Shown piece by piece: positions 9,836 through 17,478 of a stretch of DNA of 64,000 nucleotides. Source of the DNA: Micrococcales bacterium (lineage in GTDB: Bacteria; Actinomycetota; Actinomycetes; S36-B12; UBA10799). Within the stretch, counting starts at the first letter, position 1, and each line of letters opens with the position of its first letter. The stretch lies in NCBI GenBank assembly GCA_016703125.1, contig JADJCR010000003.1:1-64000 (forward strand). Direction: 5' to 3'. The notes beneath the pieces were generated by a model. That model saw nothing but the letters and a program-made list of their open reading frames with translations. It searched no databases and was not told the DNA's origin. The position numbers and the translations under genes were made by a program.

Positions 9836-10999
9836 ATGGAGTCGACGATCACCCCCATCGGTGCGGGCGAGGTCCTGTTGCACGTGGGTCTGCACAAGAC
9901 CGGGACCACCGCCCTGCAGGTGGCCCTGGCCGACGCCCGCGGTTCGCTGGAGGAGCACGGCGTGCGTTACCCGGGCAAGGGCCTGTACCACCACAAGGCG
10001 ATCCTGGCCGGGGCTGACCGCCCGTACGGCTGGCGTGAGAACGGGGCCCGCATCACTCCGAAGAAGCACTGGAAGAAGATGCTCAAAGAGGCCGACTACC
10101 AGGGCCGGACCATCATCAGCAGTGAGTTCCTCGACGACATCGCCCCCGACATCTGCGCCCGGGTGGTCGACGACCTCGGCGGCCGCGAGCGCGTCAACGT
10201 CGTGGTGACACTGCGCTCGATCGGTGCGATTCTGCCCTCGGCCTGGCAGCAGGGCCTCAAAGCCGGCGTCACCACCGCGTACAACTCCTGGTTGAAGGTC
10301 ATGTTCGAGCAGGACCAGACCCCGCGCGCCGAACGGTTCTGGTTCCGCCACGACCAGGTGGCGCAGGTGAAGCGCTGGGCCGACGTCGTGGGGCCGGACC
10401 GGACCTACGTCGTCGTCATCCCGGACGGCGACCGCTCGGCCATCTTCACCTCGTTCGAAGGTCTCCTGGGGCTGCCGCCGGGGTTCCTCGCCAACCGTGA
10501 GCAGATCATCCAGAACCGCTCGATGACGACCCCGGAGGCGGAGTTCGTCCGGCAACTCAACAAGGAACTGTCCGGGCAGATGTCCTGGGACGAGTACACC
10601 GTGATGGTGCGCCGGGCACTGATCCTCAACATGGTCGAGAAGCGGCGACCGGCCGCCGACGAGCCACGCATCCAGACCCCCCAGTGGGCCGCGGACAAGG
10701 CCGAGGAGTACGGGCAGCGGTTCGCCAAGGGCATCGCCGAACTCGGGGTGCAGATCATCGGCGATCCCGCCGACCTCGCCGTGCGCCCCCGCTCCGGGGA
10801 CACCGACCGGCCCGAGGTGCTCACCATCGATGCCGCAGTGGCCGGTACCGCCGGGCTGGTGCTGGAGGCGCTGGCCGAGCGTCGGGCGCTGGAGGAGAAG
10901 GTGAAGACTGCCGCGGCTTCGGTGGAGGTGCCGACGCGGCGCAGTCGCTGGACGGCGCGCGGCGCGGCCCGGGCCCTCAAGCGCGGTTTCAGCCGCTGA
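9836..10999 (+). CDS. Sulfotransferase-like protein, copy 2 (tandem paralogue)
   Basis: A 387-residue paralogue of the preceding gene, in the same orientation, 21 bp downstream. It keeps GLHKTGTT at residues 18-25, the STSEFLDD-equivalent ISSEFLDDI, TLRSIGAILPSAWQQ and WDEYTVMVRR. The two proteins align with very few gaps until the last 60 residues. A recent-looking tandem duplication suggests two acceptors or two positions on one polymer. It is followed by a hairpin terminator shared with a convergent gene. The alternative is that these are P-loop relatives with a different transferase or kinase role; the conserved RS pair favours sulfotransfer. Confidence 0.75.
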   Translation: MESTITPIGAGEVLLHVGLHKTGTTALQVALADARGSLEEHGVRYPGKGLYHHKAILAGADRPYGWRENGARITPKKHWKKMLKEADYQGRTIISSEFLDDIAPDICARVVDDLGGRERVNVVVTLRSIGAILPSAWQQGLKAGVTTAYNSWLKVMFEQDQTPRAERFWFRHDQVAQVKRWADVVGPDRTYVVVIPDGDRSAIFTSFEGLLGLPPGFLANREQIIQNRSMTTPEAEFVRQLNKELSGQMSWDEYTVMVRRALILNMVEKRRPAADEPRIQTPQWAADKAEEYGQRFAKGIAELGVQIIGDPADLAVRPRSGDTDRPEVLTIDAAVAGTAGLVLEALAERRALEEKVKTAAASVEVPTRRSRWTARGAARALKRGFSR

Positions 11000-11000
11000 G

Positions 11001-11031
11001 GGGTGGCCCGCCGCAAGGGTCGGGGCCACCC
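11001..11031. terminator. Hairpin terminator between convergent genes
   Basis: Nine-base perfect arms, GGGTGGCCC at 11001-11009 and GGGCCACCC at 11023-11031, with a 13-nt loop. It sits between the stop of the second sulfotransferase gene (10999) and the convergent stop at 11036, so it can serve both strands. There is no U-tract, as is usual in actinobacteria. Confidence 0.6.
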
Positions 11032-11035
11032 GGGT

Positions 11036-12343
11036 TCAACTCTCGATGTCGAGTTCCTCGAGGTCGCTGACGGTGCGGTGGGGCTCGGCCGGGGTGTTGG
11101 GGTCGCCCATCGTCAGGTCGTGACCGGTGAGCATGGTGTCACGCTCCTCGCGCACCCGCCGGCAGGCGTCCATCCAGGCGCGAGTGGCCGCCCCGGGGCT
11201 GGTGTCCCCGAAGTAATGGAACGACCATTGCTGCCGCTGCTCCGCCAGGGCCGGGTCGGAGGCCGCCCGGTCGAGCAGCGCGACGATCTCGCCGGCCCGC
11301 TTCTTGGTCACGAGCTCCGTGTCGGCGATGTACCCCTCCGTCGGCACCGGGGCCGCCGGATTCGTCGGCTTGGTGACGACGATCGGCTTGCCGGTGGTCA
11401 GCCAGTCGATGACCACGGCGCTGATGTCGGCGATGCAGACGTCAGCGGCCTGCAACTGCCAGTCGAAGGTCGGGCTGCTGTCGGCGATGTGACCGGCTGT
11501 GGGGTCTGCGGCATTCGCTGCGGCGATCATGGCGTCGACCTCCTCGCGGGCCGTGGCGTGCTCCTCGGAGAACAAACCGGTGCGGGCATGCGGGCGGAAG
11601 ATCACCCGGTGCCGGGGGGAGGCCAGCAGCGCCCGCATCATGACCACCCCGTGGGAGGCCAGCGAGCTGTAACGCATGCTCGGGCGGTCGCCCTCGGTGG
11701 TGGGTGCGTACAGGACCACGGTCCGGCCGTCGTCCGGCAGCGCGGGACCAGTCGTGGCCGGTGGGGTGTCCAGTTGCGGGCGGCCGATACGGATGGTCTT
11801 GGCGGCGACGTCGTAGTTGATCAGGTGCGCGGCCAGCCGTTGAGCCGCGGCCTCCCCGGCGATGAAGGAGTAGTCGTAGCACTTGGTCTGGCCGGACACC
11901 ATGTACGACTTGTCGCTCTCGCCATGGCTGATGAACACATGCAACATCGTGTTGAAGCGCATCATCTGGAAGTTGCGGGTGTTCTGGTTGACGTACAAGG
12001 CCATGGAGAAGCGTTGGCGCTCCACCAGGTTCTCCAGGTCCTCCACCCGGGCGGCGTAGACCACAGGGAACGGTGACTCCTCGAGCAGGTCGAGGGCAGC
12101 GGTGACCGAACGGCAGACCAGCACCACGGGGGCCTCGGCATCCAGTGTCTTGAGGGGTTCGTACCACTGGCGCAGTTGATACAGGTTGACGGGGCCGTCG
12201 GCGTAGTAGACGGCGGTCTGGAAGTGGTCCTCGGGGAGTACCCGGTCGCCGGTCATCGACTCCCAGCGCTCGACCATCGCGCCGGGGGGCTGGGTCAGCA
12301 CCCGGCGGACGGCCCAGTAGATGTGTTTGGCCCTGCTTGCCAT
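11036..12343 (-). CDS. CDP-glycerol glycerophosphotransferase-like protein (TagB/F family)
   Basis: A 435-residue protein related to teichoic acid glycerophosphotransferases, without the N-terminal glycosyltransferase of the 3815 gene. Visible parts of the fold are a VFISHGESDKSY motif in place of the usual QTWHGT box, VVLYAPTTEGDRP, FRPHART, and DISAVVIDWLTTGKPIVV near the C-terminus, which matches the donor-binding TDYSS region. ATG 12343 has a good AGGAGAG ribosome site 7 nt upstream. It lies 12 bp after the nucleotidyltransferase stop, so both are probably one operon. It likely adds a polyol-phosphate unit made by the adjacent enzymes; the exact alcohol is unknown. Confidence 0.75.
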   Translation of the reverse strand: MASRAKHIYWAVRRVLTQPPGAMVERWESMTGDRVLPEDHFQTAVYYADGPVNLYQLRQWYEPLKTLDAEAPVVLVCRSVTAALDLLEESPFPVVYAARVEDLENLVERQRFSMALYVNQNTRNFQMMRFNTMLHVFISHGESDKSYMVSGQTKCYDYSFIAGEAAAQRLAAHLINYDVAAKTIRIGRPQLDTPPATTGPALPDDGRTVVLYAPTTEGDRPSMRYSSLASHGVVMMRALLASPRHRVIFRPHARTGLFSEEHATAREEVDAMIAAANAADPTAGHIADSSPTFDWQLQAADVCIADISAVVIDWLTTGKPIVVTKPTNPAAPVPTEGYIADTELVTKKRAGEIVALLDRAASDPALAEQRQQWSFHYFGDTSPGAATRAWMDACRRVREERDTMLTGHDLTMGDPNTPAEPHRTVSDLEELDIES

Positions 12344-12355
12344 GTCGGGTCTCTC

Positions 12356-13048
12356 CTAGTGGCGCGCGTTGGCACGCGCCAGGTCGTCGTCGAAGTCGAT
12401 CTCCACCGCGAAGAGGTCAGAGATGTCCACCGGCGTGAACTTCACGCCATAGCGTTCGATGGCCAGTTCGATCCCGCGCTCGAAGTAGTCCTGCTCGTCG
12501 CAGGCCGCCAGGCACTCGATGAGCCTCGCCTTGTCCTTACCCGCCACGAGGTTGATCCCGACGGCCTCGCCGAGGGCGTTCTGGACCTGCTTGCTCAACG
12601 CGTCGACGTGCCCATCGGCGTCGACGGTGTACTTGACCTCCTCCTCGGCGACGGTCGCGGTGTTGACGCAGATGACGTTGTCCCCGCGCAGGATGTGCGA
12701 CTCGAGTCTGGCCAGCACCTGGGGGTCGAAGACCACGTCGCCGTTCATCCACAGCACCGGGCCGTCCGCGGAGAACCGCAGGACCTTCAGCAGACTCTTC
12801 GAGGTGTTGGTGGTGTCGAAGTTCTCGTTGTAGACGAACAGGCCGTCCGGGAACGCCTCCAGGATCGACTCGAGCTTGAACCCGACCACCGTCATCACAC
12901 GCGCCTGCTCGCCGAACACCGAGGTGATGTTGTCGCGCTGCTGTCCCATGATGCTGCGGCCGTCGTCAAGCATGGTGAGGGGCTTGGGCCAGGGGCGGCC
13001 CAACCGGGTTCCCATGCCTGCGGCCAGGATCGCGACCTGGATCGTCAT
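12356..13048 (-). CDS. Nucleotidyltransferase (NTP transferase, LicC/cytidylyltransferase-like)
   Basis: A 230-residue sugar or alcohol-phosphate nucleotidyltransferase. The pyrophosphorylase signature is near the N-terminus: AILAAGMGTRLGRPWPKPL (Gly-rich nucleotide loop plus the Lys of PKPL). VLWMNGDVVFDP supplies the catalytic Asp, and FFxVDISDLFAVEIDFDDD-like acidic residues close the protein. ATG 13048 was preferred to GTG 13054 because GGAG lies 5 nt upstream of it. LicC-type enzymes make CDP-choline and relatives make CDP-alcohols. Placed next to a glycerophosphotransferase and opposite a CDP-alcohol phosphotransferase, it probably makes the activated CDP-polyol. That role is inferred from context. 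Confidence 0.75.
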   Translation of the reverse strand: MTIQVAILAAGMGTRLGRPWPKPLTMLDDGRSIMGQQRDNITSVFGEQARVMTVVGFKLESILEAFPDGLFVYNENFDTTNTSKSLLKVLRFSADGPVLWMNGDVVFDPQVLARLESHILRGDNVICVNTATVAEEEVKYTVDADGHVDALSKQVQNALGEAVGINLVAGKDKARLIECLAACDEQDYFERGIELAIERYGVKFTPVDISDLFAVEIDFDDDLARANARH

Positions 13049-13210
13049 CGCCACTCCGTTCTCTGCACTTGGAGTCCATTGTGACGGGCCGGTGGGACCT
13101 GCGCCCGCACCGGTTCGGCGGTTCCGGGCAACGGGGCCACGGTTGCTCCAGCCAGGTCGTGCGCGAAGTTGCCGGTGCTACGTTCGCAGCGGAGCGGAAG
13201 GGCGGCGTGG

Positions 13211-14968
13211 GTGACAGCCTCTGTGGTGGTTCTCGGAGACGGTGAGCCACGTCTGCGTGACGTGCTGCCGGAGCAGCCGGTGGCCCCTGCGGGCGACGCC
13301 GCTGCGTTGCGCCGGGTCCTGGCTGGCGTGGGCGGTGACGTGGTTCTGGTCGATCCGGCCGCGGACTGCTCGGGGGAGTTCCCGGTGGCCGATGTGTGCC
13401 GACCGGGACGAACGGCGGTGCTCGTCGGTGCGGGCGGATCCGTCGCTGTGCGCGTCGCCGGGGGTGCGGTGGTCTCCGCGGGCACGACGCAGGCACCGCT
13501 GGCCGATGAGCAGAACCGTGCCGTCGGGTGCCTGCACGTCAGCGCAGCCGACAGGCCGGCCCTCGATCAGGCCCTCGCGGATGTGCCGAATGGTCCACCG
13601 GGCGGGCTGTGGGAGCAGATCCTCAGCGTGCTGGTGATGCGCGGCGTCCGGGTGGTCGCCGTCGATGCGGCGCCGTTCGCGATCGGGCAGACGCGCGTCA
13701 ACCGCGACCCGGACCCCATCCGCCTGCAGGCGCGGCGCTGCGCGCGTGGCGGCGACGGATGGCTGTCCGAGCGGACCGTACGGCCGGTGTCCCGGCGCGT
13801 CACCCCGATTGCGGTGCGGCTGGGGCTGGCTCCGAACCTCATCACCGTCATCAGCCTGGCGGCCGGGGCGGCGGCGGTCGCGACGGCACTGACCGGAACG
13901 CGCTGGGGTTACCTCGTCACCGCGGTGCTGATGCTCGTCTCCCTGGTGCTGGACTGCGTGGACGGCGAAGTCGCGCGGTGGACCCACCGCTACAGCCGGG
14001 CCGGTGCCTGGCTGGATGCGGTGGGCGATCGGGTCAAGGAGTACAGCATCTGGTTCGCAGTGGCATGGTCGGTGGCCCAGCAGCGGTTCTGGCTGCTGGT
14101 CCTCGGCTGCCTGGCGGTGTTCACGGCGAAGCACTTCCTCGACTATGGGTGGTCATTGCGCCAGCCCCCGTGGCAGCCGCGGCCGGTGATGGTGGATGCG
14201 CTGCCCGATCCCTGGGCGCGCGCCGGTGTTGTGCCGCCGACCGTGCGGCCACCCTCCTGGCGGCGCATCCTGGGGATGCCCATCGCCGAGCGCTGGTTGC
14301 TGGTCGCGGTGCTGCTGCCACTGGCCGGGCCCTGGCCCACGTTCGCGCTGCTGGCGTCGCTGGGGGCGGGGTCGTTGCTGTACACGGTGGCCACGAGGAT
14401 CCGGTGGAGCCACGCGGCCATCGACGCGGGCATGGCCGCGCAGGTGCAGGCCATCACCGACCCGGGTCCGTTGCTGCTGGCCCTGCGCCCGGCGCGGGTC
14501 GGATGGGCACCTGCCGCCGGGCTGGGCCTGATCGTGATGCTCGCCGCGTCACCCGGGACGCCCGGGGTGGTCCTGACCGGCTATGTCGTGGCGCTCGGGC
14601 TGTACGCACTTGCCTACGGTTCCGGACCGCGGGGACGGCTGGGCTGGATGGCGCCGTCCGTGGCGAGGACCAGCGAGATGGTGGTGCTGGTGGGCCTGGC
14701 ATGGTCGACTCCAGCGCCGGACGCCGTGGCGGTGTTCGCGCTGCTGGCCGCGGCGGCGTGGCGGCAGTACGACGTGATCTACCGCATCCGCCACCAGCAG
14801 GTCCTGCCCGACCGCCCCGCTTGGCTCGCCCTGCTGGGCACCGAGGGCCGGGTGCTGGTCGCGATCGGGCTGCTACTGGCAGTGGGGCCGTCGGCCTGGC
14901 TGTGGCTCGCGCTCTACCTCGCGGTGGTGGCCGTCGCCGACTCATTGTGGAGCTGGTTGCGGGCCTGA
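13211..14968 (+). CDS. CDP-alcohol phosphatidyltransferase family membrane protein (DUF5941-type)
   Basis: A 585-residue protein with an N-terminal soluble region of about 200 residues and then a CDP-alcohol phosphotransferase module with several membrane helices. The complete family signature D(x)2DG(x)2AR(x)8G(x)3D(x)3D is visible, beginning DCVDGEVAR (nt 13951-13977) and ending AWLDAVGDR. The C-terminal third is another multi-helix membrane region (DUF5941-like). GTG 13211 was chosen over the upstream TTG 13169 because of a GGAAG site about 10 nt ahead. Family reaction: displacement of CMP from a CDP-alcohol by a second alcohol. It is divergent from the nucleotidyltransferase (162 bp apart), and the two are probably functionally coupled. 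Confidence 0.8.
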   Translation: MTASVVVLGDGEPRLRDVLPEQPVAPAGDAAALRRVLAGVGGDVVLVDPAADCSGEFPVADVCRPGRTAVLVGAGGSVAVRVAGGAVVSAGTTQAPLADEQNRAVGCLHVSAADRPALDQALADVPNGPPGGLWEQILSVLVMRGVRVVAVDAAPFAIGQTRVNRDPDPIRLQARRCARGGDGWLSERTVRPVSRRVTPIAVRLGLAPNLITVISLAAGAAAVATALTGTRWGYLVTAVLMLVSLVLDCVDGEVARWTHRYSRAGAWLDAVGDRVKEYSIWFAVAWSVAQQRFWLLVLGCLAVFTAKHFLDYGWSLRQPPWQPRPVMVDALPDPWARAGVVPPTVRPPSWRRILGMPIAERWLLVAVLLPLAGPWPTFALLASLGAGSLLYTVATRIRWSHAAIDAGMAAQVQAITDPGPLLLALRPARVGWAPAAGLGLIVMLAASPGTPGVVLTGYVVALGLYALAYGSGPRGRLGWMAPSVARTSEMVVLVGLAWSTPAPDAVAVFALLAAAAWRQYDVIYRIRHQQVLPDRPAWLALLGTEGRVLVAIGLLLAVGPSAWLWLALYLAVVAVADSLWSWLRA

Positions 14969-14974
14969 GGCGTT

Positions 14975-15847
14975 TCAGACCACCGGCGGCCGGCCGTAGC
15001 GGGCCATCTCGGCCACCGTCGACCAGGCGATCGGACGGCGCGGTCCCGGGTCGGTGTGCCATCCCTCGCGGAAGCCCGACCACCAGGCCCGCCAGGCCAG
15101 CAGCTCGCGGCGCGACCGGATGCGCTGCACGGCCGTCCAAGTCCCCACATAGGGCAGCCCCACCGGCCAGGGCAGGTTGCGCCTGGCCAGCCAGACGCGG
15201 TTGCGGGCGTTGAGGCGGTAGTACTCCGCGTGCCGGCGGGGATCGATGACGGGGTGGTGGGCCACCAGGTCGCCGGCGTACCAGACGATCCGGTCGCAGT
15301 CCCAGACCCGCCACGCCAACTCGATGCCCTCGTGGGCGTAGAAGAACGGGTCGGGCCAGCCGCCCGTGCACTCGAAGACCTCGCGGGGGATGGCCACAGC
15401 CCCCTCCCACACGCTGAACACGGCGCTGGAATGCCGGGGATCACCTTTGTGCATGCGCGGGATCCAGCGCGTCGGATCGGTGGTCGCTTCCGGGTCGGTG
15501 ACCCGTGGCTGGATGAGCCCGAAACGGGGGTTCTCGGCGAACATGCGGGACATCCGCAGCAGCGTGTCGGTTTCGGGCAGCCAGGCGTCGTCGTCGAGGA
15601 AGAAGATCATCGGCGCGGCCGTCGCGGCCACCCCGGCGTTGCGCCCGGCGGGGATGCCCACGTTGTCCGCCAGGCCGACCGCCCGCACACCGTCGGGCAG
15701 TCCGGTGGGTGCCCAGCCGTTGCCGACCACCACGATGTCGGTGGTGACCCCCCGTTGGGCCATGACGGAGCGCACCGCGCGATCGAGTTCCGCGGGTCGC
15801 AGCCCCTGGGTCAGCAGGACGACCGCGTAGTCGGTGATCGGTGGCAT
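14975..15847 (-). CDS. GT2 family glycosyltransferase
   Basis: A 290-residue cytosolic GT-A glycosyltransferase. ATG 15847 overlaps the stop of the upstream LCP gene (TGATG), which indicates translational coupling. Motifs: YAVVLLTQGLRP at the start, DIVVVGNGW, GIPAGRNAGVAA, MIFFLDDDAWLPE with the metal-binding DDD, and PFFYAHEGIELAWRVWD with the catalytic acid region. The family uses nucleotide-sugars such as dTDP-rhamnose or UDP-galactose; the donor is not readable here. Coupling to an LCP ligase suggests that its product is the polymer which that LCP attaches to the wall. Confidence 0.85.
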   Translation of the reverse strand: MPPITDYAVVLLTQGLRPAELDRAVRSVMAQRGVTTDIVVVGNGWAPTGLPDGVRAVGLADNVGIPAGRNAGVAATAAPMIFFLDDDAWLPETDTLLRMSRMFAENPRFGLIQPRVTDPEATTDPTRWIPRMHKGDPRHSSAVFSVWEGAVAIPREVFECTGGWPDPFFYAHEGIELAWRVWDCDRIVWYAGDLVAHHPVIDPRRHAEYYRLNARNRVWLARRNLPWPVGLPYVGTWTAVQRIRSRRELLAWRAWWSGFREGWHTDPGPRRPIAWSTVAEMARYGRPPVV

Positions 15848-17255
15848 CAGCTCACGCAGTCGAACGACGTGTCGGCGGTCTTGGGCGCCGAGGTGTCGGT
15901 GGGGTCCTTCTTCTGCTTCTTGGTGATCACCGGGGTGATGCCCGAGTAGTCCGCACCCACTTTGAGGACCGTGCGGTTGCCCTCCTTGACCACTGTCTCG
16001 GTCGCTCCGGTGGCGTACGCCAGGGTGCGGGCGGCCTCGGCCTGATCGGGGGAGTAGGTGAGCCGGGTCGCCTCGATGTCGGTGTCGGAGGACCGGATCC
16101 CGACGACGTTGTACCCCTGGGCCTGCAGGTCGGTGGCGACGACGTTGCCGAAGCCGGGAGTGGGGGTGCCGTTGACGACCACGACGTCGATCGCCTCCGG
16201 GGGCACCGTCAGCGGGTCCTGGCCCGGCGGTGTCGTCGGGGGCTCCGGCCAGGGCTTGTCGTTGATGATCGCCTTGAACAGTCTGTTCGCCTTGGGCTGC
16301 TCCCACGACACCGTGGACATGTCGTCGTTGTAGACGAACGGCACGGTCACGAACGTGATGTCGGAGGGCCGCAGGTCGACCATGGTCTCGGCCAGGCCCT
16401 GGATGTTCTTCAGCGACGACAGGCCCTGGTCCGTGCTCAGTGCCTTGGTGCCGGCGTCGAGGAGTTTGAACATCTTCACCGGGTTGGTCAGCACGCCGGC
16501 GCTCGTGACCTTGCGGATCATCGACGAGATGAAGTCCTGCTGGCGCTGGATCCGCTGGATGTCGCTGCCGTCGCCCAGGGACTCGCGGGCTCGTACGAAC
16601 GCCAGTGCGTCCTCACCGTTGATCGTCTGCTTGCCGGCGGGCAGGTTGAGGCGGGCGTGGTAGTCGTTGACGGGTTCCTTGAGGCACACCTCCACGCCAC
16701 CCACGGCGTCCACCATTTTCTTGAAGCCGTTGAAGTCCACGACGACGAAGTGGTCGACGTAGATTCCGGTGAGCTCCTCGACGGCCTTGATGGTGCAGCC
16801 GGGGCCGCCGATGTCGAAGGCCTCGTTGAAGCGTCCGGTGTAACCGCCCTGCTGCTGGCCTGCTTGTTCTTGCACATCGGCAGTGTCACCAGGGAGTCGC
16901 GCGGGATGCTCATGCCGATGGCCCGGGTGCGGTCGCCGGACACGTGGAAAAGGATCGTGGTGTCGCTGCGCTGCCCTGCTATGCCGGCGTTCGTGGCGTT
17001 GCCGTACTTCTTGTTGTTGCCTTTGCCGGTGCGGGAGTCCGAGCCCATGACAAGGACGTTCACCGGCTCGGTGGGGGTCATCTGCATGACCGGGCGCTCA
17101 CCGAGTTGGTCGCGGGTGTCCACGGCGGTGATGTTGCTGTCGAGGCGCTGGTAGAGCACAGCACCCGCAGCTGCGGCGCCGGTGGCCAGCAGCACAAGGG
17201 CCGAGGCGATGCCGGCGAGCACGCGGGGCCAGCGACGGCGTCGACGAGCGGCCAT
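15847..17255 (-). CDS. LCP family wall polymer ligase with LytR_C domain (one frameshift)
   Basis: ATG 17255 has an excellent GGAGGAC ribosome site 2-8 nt upstream. A basic N-terminus and one membrane helix (about residues 10-32) are followed by the LCP core: VNVLVMGSDSRTG, GQRSDTTILFHV, MSIPRDSLVTLP. The frame then breaks near 16868 in an AAG/CAG-rich spot. The other frame resumes with GGYTGRFNEAFDIGGPGC, DHFVVVDFNGFKKMVDAVGG and ALAFVRARESLGDGSD. A LytR_C domain (VVVNGTPTPGFGN) ends it. Gene order relative to TIGR03089 matches M. tuberculosis Rv3267-Rv3268, so this is likely the orthologue of the arabinogalactan-peptidoglycan ligase gene in that locus, although the polymer here may differ. 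Confidence 0.85.
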
Positions 17256-17478
17256 TGTCCTCCGATCACGGTGAACCTTCAGAGTACCGCGTGCATGGCG
17301 CCACTCCGGGCACCTGTAGCGTGGAATGACCTGTCCGCTGACCTGGCGGGTGCGCCCGGTGGATGCCCCGGGCGTCCGAAATGTGAACAGTTTGTGCGGG
17401 AAACCCCTTCGCCACGGCATGGGTTGCGTGATTCCCGTGGTGTGGTCTGATCCACTGTTGCCTCGGAAAGGTGGTGAT

